Below, piece by piece: positions 19,173-28,400 of a stretch of DNA of 64,000 bases (the first letter of the stretch is position 1; each line of letters starts with the position of its first letter). The position numbers were made by a program, and so were the translations under genes. The notes beneath the pieces are model-generated. The model saw only the letters and a program-made list of their open reading frames with translations, made no database searches and was not told where the DNA came from. The stretch is from Burkholderiaceae bacterium (GTDB taxonomy: Bacteria > Pseudomonadota > Gammaproteobacteria > Burkholderiales > Burkholderiaceae_C). The DNA is taken from contig JAKLLA010000008.1 of assembly GCA_023150375.1 (NCBI GenBank), positions 1-64,000 of the forward strand, in the 5' to 3' direction.

Positions 19173-21884
19173 TCAGGGTCGATTCGGACGGCGTTGTACA
19201 CCCGCCGCCTTGCTGCCCGCGGACTGCGCCGAGATGCCCGACAGCGGCGCCACCTGGAAGTTCAGGTCGGTGCGGCCGCTGCCCACCGCGATGGCCTGAC
19301 CGTCGATCACGGCCTCGAGCAGCGGATAGCCGCCGCAGGCTTCGCCGCGCTGGCAGATGTAGCCGTCGTTGTCGAGGTCGGTGCCGGCGATCACGACCAC
19401 CTTCGAGCGCTGGTAACCGCTGACGCTCCAGCGGTAGGTGCCCAGCAGCTCGGAGAAGGTCGCCAGGGTGCCCAGTGTGTAGCTTTCGTCGTCCGGATCC
19501 TGCAGCAGCACGTAGACCGGCCCGAAGCCTCGTGCCCGGCTGAACCCGCCCGCGCCCTTGGCAATGACCACCGGAACCTGGAACGAACCCCGGCCGCTCG
19601 AACCGAGCTGCACCGTGAGCGTGAGGTAGGCCGTGCCCACGGGCAGGCTGCTGCGGTCGACGGTCAGGTCGTAGCTGCCCAGTCCGTTGGCGTCCACGGA
19701 GGCTGTGCGTGCCACTGTCAGCACGGCCGGATTGCTGCTGGTGACGCCCGTGACCCTTTCGCTGCTGCTGCCGTTGTGGGCGAGCGTCAGCCTGCCGGTA
19801 CTCTGGAAGCTGCCGAAGTCCAGCGAGCCGGGCTCGGCCACCACCTGGCCGGCGGGGGTGGGCGGCGCGGTGCCCGCACCGGAGAGGGCCGCCACGACGG
19901 CCTTGTCGGCGTTGATCAGCCCGTGGCCGTACTGAGTGTCGAAGCCGCTGGCGCCCAGGTCGTCGGTCAGGCGGCCGTCGGCCAGCAGGGCGTCCACCTC
20001 GGCCGGGGTGATCGTGGGGTCCAGGTAACGCATCAGCGCCATCACACCGGCCACGTGCGGGGAGGCCATCGAGGTACCCTGCAGGAAGCCCAGCGTGGCG
20101 ATGCGCCGGCCTGTGCTGTCGAACGAGGCCATCGTGCTGAAGACGCCGTCGGGCTGGCCGTTGCCGGTGCTCGATCGCCCGGTGTTGCCGCCCGGGGCCG
20201 CCACTTTTACCGCGCTGCCGGTGTTGGAGTAGGGCGCCATGCTGCGGTCGGCCTGCGTGGCACTGACCGCGATCACGCCGTTGCAGTTGGCCGGCTGGCC
20301 CACCACGGTGCGGCTCTCGTTGCCGGTGGCCGCCACGACGATCACGCCGGCATCGCGCGCGGCGGTGATCGCGTTCTGGAAGGCCGCCGAGCAGCTGCCG
20401 CCGCCGCCCAGGCTCATGTTGATCACGTCGGCGCGGCGCGTGGGCAGCGCGCCGGAGCGGTTGCCCAGCCGGGCGGCATAGAGGATGGCGTCGACGATGT
20501 CCGAGGTGCTGGCACCACTGCCGGCACCGAAGACGTTCAGCGCCAGGATCTGCGCCATCGGCGCCACACCGGCCGCGCCCTGGCCGTCGTAGGTCTGCGC
20601 CGCGATCGTGCCGGCCACGTGCGTGCCGTGGAAGACCGAGTCGTCCGCCGCGCGGCTCTGGTCGTCGCCCGAGGGCGCGAAGCGCCCGCCCACGAAGCTG
20701 TAGCCGCTGCCCTGCAGCTGCGGTGCCAGATCGGGGTGGTCGAGCACCACGCCGGAGTCGATGACGGCCACCAGCGGGCGCTGGGCCGGCTTGCTGGCCA
20801 GCGCCTGGATGCGGTTCATGGCCGCGGGCAGGCGGATCTGCTCGTAGTGCCACCTTTGATAGGTGTAGTAGCGGTCGTCGGGCGGGAAGGCGCCGGTCAG
20901 CGCCGCGCGCTGCAGGATCCAGTCCGGTTCCACGTAGGCATAGGCGCCGCTGGCGCGCAGCCGCTTGGCATAGCGCAGCGTGCTGGCCAGGGCTTCCAGG
21001 CGCGACGGTGCGGCATCGTCGGCCGACAGCGCCGATTTCGCTGCGTTCCCGTCGAGCGCGGTCGACCGACCGCCGCCCTGGAGTCGCTCCAGCCCGGCGC
21101 GACGCGCGCTGGACGTTGCCGGCAGCCGCAGCATCTGCGGTCCCAGGCCGGCGGCGGCCTCCAGCGTCAGGCCGGCCTGGCTGCGCAGGCTGCGGTGGTC
21201 GGCCAGGGCCCGGGCGGCCAGCGCCTTCGGGCTGCCCGCGGCGTGTTCCCGGGCCAGCAGCGCCGTGGTGCCGAAGGCTGCGGTGGTGGCGGCGCAGGAC
21301 CCCGCGGTGCCCGGCGCGCCGATGCGCAGGCTGTAGATCGAGGCTCCCGCGTAGGCGTAGGGGTTGAGGTAGTAGCGTCCGCTGCGCGTGACCTGCACGC
21401 ATTCGTAGCGTGTGTCGATGCCGTCGGAGACGCCCGCCGCATTGCCGCCGGCGTCGTAGACATACAGGTCGACGTCGTTGCTGTTCGGGTCGGCAGCGAA
21501 CTCGAGCTCGACCGTCTGGCCGGCCTGCAGATCCACCGCGAAGTAGTCGTTGCGGTCGCCCGCATCGAAGTTGCGCCCGGCCGAACCGGTGCGCGGGGCA
21601 TTCACCGTGCCGGTCAGGAGCACCGGGGTGGCGATGTTCTGGGCCCAGGCCGGATCGGGCGCGTCCGGGTTGGCCGGGTTGTCGTTGCGCCGGAAATCGG
21701 ACTGGCCGGGATCGTTCAGGTCGGAGTCGACGGCCGAACTCTCGATGACGCCGATGGTGCCCGACAGCGTGACATCGCTGGCGCCCGGACCGTCGTCGTC
21801 CTCTGCCCCCCCGCCCCCGCCGCCGCAGGCCGCAAGCCCCAGCGCCATGACGAGCATGACCCCGCGTCGCGCGATTGCCTTCAT
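19173..21884 (-). CDS. Subtilisin-like (S8) serine protease lipoprotein
   Basis: 903 residues. The signal peptide ends in a lipobox (LGLAACGGGGGG), so it is probably lipid-anchored. Counting from ATG 21884, the catalytic triad is Asp376 (AVIDSGV), His419 (HGTHVAGT) and Ser605 (GTSMASPHVAG), with oxyanion Asn522 (ATGNES). A PPC-like beta-sandwich precedes it (about 105-195; DRNDYFAVDLQAGQTVELEF). Beyond the catalytic domain is a BACON/Ig-like domain (about 690-790) and a final beta-rich segment. Region 195-340 is probably an inhibitory prodomain. AAGGAG lies upstream of the start. It is followed by the PrcB-like gene, whose ribosome-binding site abuts this stop. Confidence 0.9.
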   Translation of the reverse strand: MKAIARRGVMLVMALGLAACGGGGGGAEDDDGPGASDVTLSGTIGVIESSAVDSDLNDPGQSDFRRNDNPANPDAPDPAWAQNIATPVLLTGTVNAPRTGSAGRNFDAGDRNDYFAVDLQAGQTVELEFAADPNSNDVDLYVYDAGGNAAGVSDGIDTRYECVQVTRSGRYYLNPYAYAGASIYSLRIGAPGTAGSCAATTAAFGTTALLAREHAAGSPKALAARALADHRSLRSQAGLTLEAAAGLGPQMLRLPATSSARRAGLERLQGGGRSTALDGNAAKSALSADDAAPSRLEALASTLRYAKRLRASGAYAYVEPDWILQRAALTGAFPPDDRYYTYQRWHYEQIRLPAAMNRIQALASKPAQRPLVAVIDSGVVLDHPDLAPQLQGSGYSFVGGRFAPSGDDQSRAADDSVFHGTHVAGTIAAQTYDGQGAAGVAPMAQILALNVFGAGSGASTSDIVDAILYAARLGNRSGALPTRRADVINMSLGGGGSCSAAFQNAITAARDAGVIVVAATGNESRTVVGQPANCNGVIAVSATQADRSMAPYSNTGSAVKVAAPGGNTGRSSTGNGQPDGVFSTMASFDSTGRRIATLGFLQGTSMASPHVAGVMALMRYLDPTITPAEVDALLADGRLTDDLGASGFDTQYGHGLINADKAVVAALSGAGTAPPTPAGQVVAEPGSLDFGSFQSTGRLTLAHNGSSSERVTGVTSSNPAVLTVARTASVDANGLGSYDLTVDRSSLPVGTAYLTLTVQLGSSGRGSFQVPVVIAKGAGGFSRARGFGPVYVLLQDPDDESYTLGTLATFSELLGTYRWSVSGYQRSKVVVIAGTDLDNDGYICQRGEACGGYPLLEAVIDGQAIAVGSGRTDLNFQVAPLSGISAQSAGSKAAGVQRRPNRP

Positions 21885-22066
21885 CTCCGAGCTCCTTCCC
21901 TGCTGGATTCTGCGTGTCGTGGTCGTGACGTGCATCACGAGAATGATAAACGTGAAGGTACCGCAGCGCCGCCTGCGCCGGCAGGAATGGCGGCTCGCTT
22001 GCCCAGCGCGGTGCGCAAGGTAACCTGTTTCGTGGGATCTCCACCACGTTGTGGACCCGGGTGTGC

Positions 22067-22088
22067 CGTGAATCAGTTCACGATCGGA
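22067..22088. promoter_or_regulatory. CRP-like palindrome upstream of the LysR gene
   Basis: CGTGAA-TCAG-TTCACG is a perfect palindrome containing GTGA-N6-TCAC, the core of CRP/Vfr-type sites. It is followed by ATCGGA. The same arrangement, including the ATCGGA flank, recurs at 62525-62546. It lies 71 bp upstream of the LysR start codon. Confidence 0.5.
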
Positions 22089-22159
22089 GGGGGATGGCTC
22101 TGTGCCGGCGCGGGCCGCAGCGCCGAGGCCGGCGGCAGGCCGCCCCTCACAATGCCTGC

Positions 22160-23137
22160 ATGAACCTGCTCGACGCCCTGCGCTACCTCACCGCCCTGGA
22201 GCAGCACCGCCACTTCGGCCGCGCGGCGCAGGCCTGCCACATCACCCAGCCGGCGCTGTCCAACGCGCTGCGGGCACTGGAGGCGGAGATGGGCGTGGCC
22301 ATCGTGCGGCGCGCTCGCAGCTACGAGGGCCTGACCCCCGAGGGTGAGCGCGTGCTGGCCAGCGCGCGGCGCATGCTGCACGAGCACGAGCGTCTGCGCC
22401 AGGACCTGGCCAGCTCCGCCACCCAGGCCCGCGGCGTGCTGCACCTGGGCTCGGTGCCCTCGGCGCTGCCGGTGGCCGCGCAGTTCGCGGTCTGGCTGCA
22501 GCGCGAGCACCCGGGCGTGAAGGTGCAGCTGCGCTCGCTGAGCTCGCCGGCCCTCGATGCCGGGCTGGAGAACCTGACGCTGGACCTGGCGCTGGGCTAC
22601 ATCGACCGGCCGGCCGAGGGCGGGCGCCGCCGCCAGACCTGGCCGCAGTACGAGGAGCACTACTTCGCCGTCCTCGACGCAGCGCAGGGGCAGGGGGCCG
22701 CCGCGCTGCCTGGGCCCGCGGCGCCGCTGCACTGGGCCGATCTGGCCGGGCGCCGCCTGGTGCTGCTTGCGCCGGAGATGTACCACCGCACCATCGTCGA
22801 CGCGGCGCTGCGCGAGGGCGGCGTGCCGGCCGACGCGGTGCAGGTGGCGGTGGAAACCGACTCGGTGCTGGCGCTGGTGGCCGCGGTGCAGGCCGGCGGG
22901 CTGGCCTCGGTGCTGCCGGGTGCGCTGGTGCGCAGCCTGCAGCCCGCGGCCACGCTGGCGGTGCACCCGCTGGAGGCGCCAGCGGTGCGCACCGCGGTGG
23001 GCTGGATGGGGCGGCCCAGCGAGCAGCCCTCGCGCGTGGTGGCCGCGGCGCTGGAACTGGCCGCCTCCGACGCCTGGCGCGCGCACCTGCCGCGCCTGAG
23101 CGGGGCGCTGCCAGGGTCACTTTCATTCAAGGATTGA
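22160..23137 (+). CDS. fdsR: LysR-family transcriptional regulator, probable formate dehydrogenase regulator (FdsR-like)
   Basis: 325 residues. The N-terminal winged helix is typical (YLTALEQHRHFGRAAQACHITQPALSNALRALEAEMG, read in segments), followed by the LysR substrate-binding domain. The gene lies 126 bp upstream of fdsG in the same direction, as expected for FdsR, the LysR regulator linked to soluble formate dehydrogenase in Cupriavidus. That assignment is from context. HFGRAAQACHITQP is also seen in OxyR, but the C-terminal half shows no OxyR redox-cysteine pattern. A T-N11-A type palindrome overlaps the end of the gene. Confidence 0.75.
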   Translation: MNLLDALRYLTALEQHRHFGRAAQACHITQPALSNALRALEAEMGVAIVRRARSYEGLTPEGERVLASARRMLHEHERLRQDLASSATQARGVLHLGSVPSALPVAAQFAVWLQREHPGVKVQLRSLSSPALDAGLENLTLDLALGYIDRPAEGGRRRQTWPQYEEHYFAVLDAAQGQGAAALPGPAAPLHWADLAGRRLVLLAPEMYHRTIVDAALREGGVPADAVQVAVETDSVLALVAAVQAGGLASVLPGALVRSLQPAATLAVHPLEAPAVRTAVGWMGRPSEQPSRVVAAALELAASDAWRAHLPRLSGALPGSLSFKD

Positions 23138-23139
23138 AT
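23125..23139. promoter_or_regulatory. Candidate LysR-type operator for the fds operon
   Basis: ATTCA-AGGAT-TGAAT is a perfect palindrome with the T-N11-A form of LysR-type sites. It is centred about 64 bp upstream of the transcription start predicted from the -35/-10 pair at 23161-23189, the usual position of a LysR recognition site. It overlaps the regulator's stop codon. Confidence 0.5.
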
Positions 23140-23160
23140 CGAACCCTTTCCCGATTCCAT

Positions 23161-23189
23161 TGGACGCACCGCCCCTGCCGGCCGATAGT
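23161..23189 (+). promoter_or_regulatory. Predicted promoter of fdsGBAD
   Basis: TGGACG (-35, 23161-23166), 17-base spacer, GATAGT (-10, 23184-23189). Both boxes are imperfect, but spacing and position before fdsG are good. Confidence 0.4.
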
Positions 23190-23263
23190 GCGCACTTCGG
23201 CGCCGACGTTGCGCTGCCCCTGCGCGCGACAACGCAGGCTGAATCGCCGAGGAGACCCGTCCG

Positions 23264-23803
23264 ATGAATGCGCCCGACCGGGCTGCCGCTGCCCCCTCAG
23301 CCGGTGGCCCCGCCCCCCAACTGAATCCCGCCGAGCAGGCGGTGGTCGACGCGGTTCTGGCCGAGCGTCGCCACCTGGCCGGCGCGCTGCTGCCCATCCT
23401 GCACGGCGTCCAGGACCGCCTGGGCTACGTGCCGCCCGGCGCCCAGCCGGTGATCGCGCGGGCGCTGCACCTGTCGCGCGCGGAGGTGCATGGCGTCGTC
23501 ACCTTCTACCACCACTTCCGCAGCGAGCCGGCCGGCCGCCACGTGCTGCAGGTCTGCCGTGCCGAGGCCTGCCAGGCCTGCGGCGGTGAGGCGCTGCTGG
23601 CCCAGGCCCGCGCGCGGCTGGGCTGCAGCGAGGCCGCGCCGACCAACGCCGCGCGCAGCCACACGGTGGAGCCCACCTACTGTCTGGGCCTGTGTGCCCA
23701 GTCGCCCGCGGCGATGCTCGATGGCCGCCTGCACGCCCGCCTGACGCCGGCTCGGCTCGACGCGCTGATCGCTGCGACTGAATCCGTGGGAGCCGCTGCA
23801 TGA
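23264..23803 (+). CDS. fdsG: NAD-dependent formate dehydrogenase gamma subunit (NuoE-like)
   Basis: 179 residues of the thioredoxin-fold 2Fe-2S family related to NuoE. Cluster ligands are visible in CRAEAC and CLGLCAQSP. The N-terminal helical part (EQAVVDAVLAERRHLAGALLPILHGVQDRLGYVP) is the standard HoxE/NuoE helix bundle. It passes electrons to FdsB-bound FMN. A GAGGAGA ribosome-binding site precedes ATG 23264. The gene overlaps fdsB as ATGA, indicating coupled translation. Confidence 0.92.
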   Translation: MNAPDRAAAAPSAGGPAPQLNPAEQAVVDAVLAERRHLAGALLPILHGVQDRLGYVPPGAQPVIARALHLSRAEVHGVVTFYHHFRSEPAGRHVLQVCRAEACQACGGEALLAQARARLGCSEAAPTNAARSHTVEPTYCLGLCAQSPAAMLDGRLHARLTPARLDALIAATESVGAAA

Positions 23804-25413
23804 GCACGACGCTGACCCTTTACGTGCCGCGCGACAGCGCTGCCCTGGCCGTCGGCGCCGACGCGGTGGCCGACGCTCTGCGCGCCCAGGCCGCTGCCAG
23901 CGGCGTGGCGCTGACCCTGGTGCGAAATGGCTCGCGCGGCCTGCTCTGGCTGGAGGTGCTGCTGGAGGTGGCCACGCCGCAGGGCCGCGTGGCCTACGGG
24001 CCGGTGACCGCCGAGGACCTGCCCACGCTCTGGCCGGCGCTGCTGGCCGATGCGGTGGGGCAGGGCGGCAGACACCCGCTGCGCCAGGGCCTGACCGAGC
24101 AGATCCCCTACCTGGCGCGCCAGGAGCGACTCACCTTCGCCCGCGTCGGCGTGACCGACCCCCTGTCGCTGGACGATTACGCCGCCCACGAGGGCTGGGC
24201 CGGGCTGAAGGCGGCGGTGGGCCAGGACAGCGCGGCCATCCTGCAGGCGGTGACGCACTCCGGCCTGCGCGGCCGGGGCGGCGCGGCCTTCCCGGCGGGC
24301 ATCAAGTGGAAGACCGTGGCGGGTGCGGCCGGGCCGGTCAAGTACGTGGTCTGCAACGCCGACGAGGGCGACTCCGGCACCTTCGCCGACCGCATGGTGA
24401 TGGAGGGCGACCCCTACCTGCTGATCGAAGGCATGGCGATCGCCGCGCTGGCGGTGGGCGCGCAGGCGGGTTTCATTTACGTGCGCTCCGAGTACCCGCA
24501 GGCGGTGGCGGTGCTGGCCGAGGCGATCGAGCGGGCCACGCAGGCGGGCTGGATCGGCGCCGACGTCGCCGGCAGCGGCCAGCGCTTCGAGCTGCAGGTG
24601 CGCATGGGGGCGGGCTCCTACGTCTGCGGCGAGGAGACCGCGATGCTGGAGAGCCTGGAGGGCCGGCGCGGCATCGTGCGCGCCAAGCCGCCGCTGCCCG
24701 CGCTGCAGGGGCTGTTCGGCCAGCCGACCGTGATCAACAACGTGCTGACCTTCGCCGCGGTGCCGACGATCCTGGCGCGCGGGGCGGACTTCTATCGGAA
24801 CTACGGCGTCGGCCGCTCGCACGGCACGCTGCCCTTCCAGCTGGCCGGCAACATCCGCCACGGCGGGCTGGTCGAGAAGGCCTTCGGCCTGACGCTGCGC
24901 GAGCTGCTCTTCGACTTCGGCGGCGGCACCCGCAGCGGCCGGCCGGTCAAGGCGGTGCAGGTGGGCGGTCCGCTGGGCGCCTACCTGCCCGAGTCGCAGT
25001 GGGACGTGCCGCTGGACTACGAGGCCTACGCCGCCATCGGCGCGGTGGTGGGCCACGGCGGCATCGTGGTGCACGACGACACCGCGGACCTGGCCGCGCT
25101 GGCGCGCTACGCGATGGAGTTCTGTGCCCTCGAGAGCTGCGGCAAGTGCACGCCCTGCCGCATCGGCTCCACCCGCGGGGTGGAGGTGATCGATCGCCTC
25201 GTTGCGAACCGTTCCAACCCGGCGGTGCACGTGCAGCAGGTGACCTTGCTGCGCGACCTCTGCGACACGATGCTCGGCGGCAGCCTCTGCGCGATGGGCG
25301 GCATGACGCCCTACCCGGTGCTGTCGGCGCTGAACCACTACCCGGCGGATTTCGGCCTGGCCCCGGCTGCGACCCCGACGCCAGCGGCCAGCGAAGCCGC
25401 CGCCGCGAACTGA
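23800..25413 (+). CDS. fdsB: NAD-dependent formate dehydrogenase beta subunit (NuoF-like)
   Basis: 537 residues. The N-terminal ~120 residues are thioredoxin-like, followed by the FMN/NADH-binding NuoF core: GRGGAAFPAGIKWK near residue 155 and NADEGDSGTFADR. A 4Fe-4S site is present near 444 (ESCGKCTPCRIGSTRG). This diaphorase subunit reduces NAD+ with electrons from formate. It begins at ATG 23800 overlapping fdsG and ends 10 bp before the fdsA start, inside one operon. Confidence 0.94.
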   Translation: MSTTLTLYVPRDSAALAVGADAVADALRAQAAASGVALTLVRNGSRGLLWLEVLLEVATPQGRVAYGPVTAEDLPTLWPALLADAVGQGGRHPLRQGLTEQIPYLARQERLTFARVGVTDPLSLDDYAAHEGWAGLKAAVGQDSAAILQAVTHSGLRGRGGAAFPAGIKWKTVAGAAGPVKYVVCNADEGDSGTFADRMVMEGDPYLLIEGMAIAALAVGAQAGFIYVRSEYPQAVAVLAEAIERATQAGWIGADVAGSGQRFELQVRMGAGSYVCGEETAMLESLEGRRGIVRAKPPLPALQGLFGQPTVINNVLTFAAVPTILARGADFYRNYGVGRSHGTLPFQLAGNIRHGGLVEKAFGLTLRELLFDFGGGTRSGRPVKAVQVGGPLGAYLPESQWDVPLDYEAYAAIGAVVGHGGIVVHDDTADLAALARYAMEFCALESCGKCTPCRIGSTRGVEVIDRLVANRSNPAVHVQQVTLLRDLCDTMLGGSLCAMGGMTPYPVLSALNHYPADFGLAPAATPTPAASEAAAAN

Positions 25414-25423
25414 GGAGACCGTG

Positions 25424-28400
25424 ATGAACGCTCCCGCACAACCGATCCATTTCTTCCGCGCCCGGCCCCAGCCCGCACGCCATGCCGAGTGCGACCACGG
25501 CACCCCGGCGGTGCTCAGCGACGAGATCGTCACGCTGACCATCGACGGCTTCGAGGTCAGTGTGCCCAAGGGCACCTCGCTGATGCGCGCGGCCATCGAC
25601 GCCGGCATCCAGGTGCCCAAGCTCTGCGCCACCGACATGCTCGAGCCCTTCGGCTCCTGCCGGCTCTGCCTGGTGGAGATCGAGGGGCGCCGCGGCACGC
25701 CGGCCTCCTGCACCACCCCGGCCGAAGCCGGCCTCGTGGTGCGCACCCAGAGCCCGAAGCTGCAGCAACTGCGCCGCGGCGTGATGGAGCTCTACCTCTC
25801 CGATCACCCGCTGGACTGCCTGACCTGCGCCGCCAACGGCGACTGCGAGCTGCAGGACATGGCCGGCGTGGTCGGCCTGCGCAACGTGCGCTACGGCGTG
25901 GGTGACCAGGTCGTCGCCGGGCGCAGCGGCCGCCACCACCTGGACAGCCGCAAGGACGAGTCGAACCCGTACTTCACCTACGACGCCAGCAAGTGCATCG
26001 TCTGCAACCGCTGCGTGCGCGCCTGCGAGGAGGTGCAGGGCACCTTCGCGCTGACGATCTCGGGTCGCGGCTTCGAGTCCCGCGTGTCGCCGGGCATGAG
26101 CGAGCCCTTCATGGGCAGCGAGTGCGTCTCCTGCGGCGCCTGCGTGCAGGCCTGTCCGACCGCGACGCTGGTGGAAAAGTCGGTCATCGAGGCCGGCCAG
26201 CCCGAGCACAGCGTGATCACCACCTGCGCCTACTGCGGCGTGGGTTGTTCGTTCAAAGCGGAATTCAACGGTCCGCCCCCCACCCCCCAAGGGGGCGCGG
26301 AAGGCTTGGGGCGGCCCGGCGCCTTCCGCCCGGCCACGCAGGTCGTGCGCATGGTCCCCTGGAAGGACGGCAAGGCCAACGAGGGCCACAGCTGCATCAA
26401 GGGCCGCTTCGCCTGGGGCTACGCGACCCACAAGGACCGCATCACGAAGCCGATGATCCGCGCGAAGATCACCGACCCCTGGCGCGAGGTCAGCTGGGAG
26501 GAGGCGCTCTCGCACGCCGCCAGCGAGTTCCGCCGCATCCAGGCCACGCACGGGCGCGATTCGGTGGGCGGCATCACGTCGAGCCGCTGCACCAACGAAG
26601 AAACCTACCTGGTGCAGAAGCTGATCCGCGCGGCCTTCGGCACCAACAACGTCGACACCTGCGCGCGCGTCTGCCACTCGCCCACCGGCTACGGCCTGGG
26701 CCAGACCTTCGGCACCTCGGCGGGCACGCAGACCTTCAAGTCGGTGGAGCAGGCCGACGTGGTGATGGTCATCGGCGCCAACCCCAGCGAGGGGCACCCG
26801 GTGTTCGCCTCGCGGCTGAAGAAGCGCATTCGGCAAGGGGCCCGGCTGATCGTGATCGACCCGCGCCGCATCGACCTGGTCGATGCCCCGCATGTGCACG
26901 CCGACTTCCATCTGCAGTTGAAACCCGGCACCAACGTCGCGGTGATCACCGCGCTGGCGCATGTGCTCGTCACCGAGGGGCTGGTCAACGCGGCCTACGT
27001 GGCCGAGCGCTGCGACGACGCCAGCTACCGGCAGTGGCGTGAGTTCGTCGCCCGGCCGGAGAACTCACCCGAGGCGCTGGAAGCCGTCAGCGGCGTGCCG
27101 GCGGCGACCGTGCGCGGTGCGGCGCGGCTGTACGCGACCGGTGGCAAGGCAGGTGGCAAGACAGGCGGCAACAGCGCCATCTACTACGGCCTGGGCGTCA
27201 CCGAGCACGCGCAGGGCTCGACGATGGTGATCGGCATCGCCAACCTGGCGATGGCCTGCGGCATGGTCGGGCGCGAGGGCGTGGGCGTGAACCCGCTGCG
27301 CGGCCAGAACAACGTGCAGGGCAGCTGCGACATGGGCAGCTTCCCGCACGAGCTGCCGGGTTACCGCCACATCAGCGACACGACGGTGCGCTCGCAGTTC
27401 GAGGCCGCCTGGGGCGTGACGCTCAGCCCCGAGCCCGGCCTGCGCATCCCCAACATGCTCGACGCTGCGCTGGAGGGCAGCTTCAAGGGCCTGTACGTGC
27501 AGGGCGAGGACCCGGCGCAGTCCGACCCCAACACCCAGCACGTGGCGGCGGCGCTGTCGGCGATGGAATGCGTGGTGGTGCAGGACATCTTCCTGAACGA
27601 GACGGCCAAGTACGCCCACGTCTTCCTGCCGGGCTCCAGCTTCCTGGAGAAGGACGGCACCTTCACCAACGCCGAGCGCCGCATCAGCCGCGTGCGCCAG
27701 GTCATGCCGCCGCTGGCCGGCATGGCCGACTGGCAGGTCACCCAGGCGCTGGCCAACGCGCTGGGCTACCCGATGGCCTACCAGCACCCCGAGCAGATCA
27801 TGGAAGAGATCGCCGCGCTGACGCCCAGCTTCGCGGGCGTGAGCTACGAGAAGATCGAGCGTCTGGGCAGCCTTCAGTGGCCCTGCAACGAGGGCACCGA
27901 CGAGGCCGGCACCGCGACCATGCACATCGGGCGCTTCGTGCGCGGCAAGGGCCGCTTCTTCCCCACCCAGTACGTGGCCAGCGAGGAGAAGGTGACGCGG
28001 CGCTTCCCGCTCATCCTCACCACCGGCCGGGTGCTCAGCCAGTACAACGTCGGCGCCCAGACCCGCCGCACCGAGAACAGCCGCTGGCACGAAGAGGACC
28101 GCCTGGAGATCCACCCGCACGACGCGGAGGAGCGCGGCGTGAAGCACGGCGACTGGGTGGGCATCAGCAGCCGCGCCGGCGAGACGGTGCTGCGCGCCGA
28201 CGTCACCGAGCGGGTGCAGCCGGGGGTGGTCTACACCACCTTCCACTTCCCCGAATCGGGCGCCAACGTGATCACCACCGACTCGTCGGACTGGGCCACC
28301 AACTGCCCCGAGTACAAGGTGACCGCGGTGCAGGTCAGCAGGGTGAATCAACTGAGCGACTGGCAGCAGCGCTACGCGCGTTTCAGCCGGACGCAGGAGG

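Noticed and set aside
19156-22047. A 963-codon minus-strand frame overlapping the S8 protease in another phase
   Set aside because: Arg/Gly/Ala-rich frame without motifs; the protease frame has the full catalytic triad.
22160-23137. OxyR annotation for the LysR gene
   Set aside because: The N-terminal helix-turn-helix is similar in many LysR proteins; the paired redox cysteines of OxyR are not visible and the context is formate dehydrogenase.
26640-26700. Selenocysteine in FdsA
   Set aside because: The codon at the Mo-ligand position (26672) is TGC, so the enzyme is the Cys type and no in-frame TGA is present.
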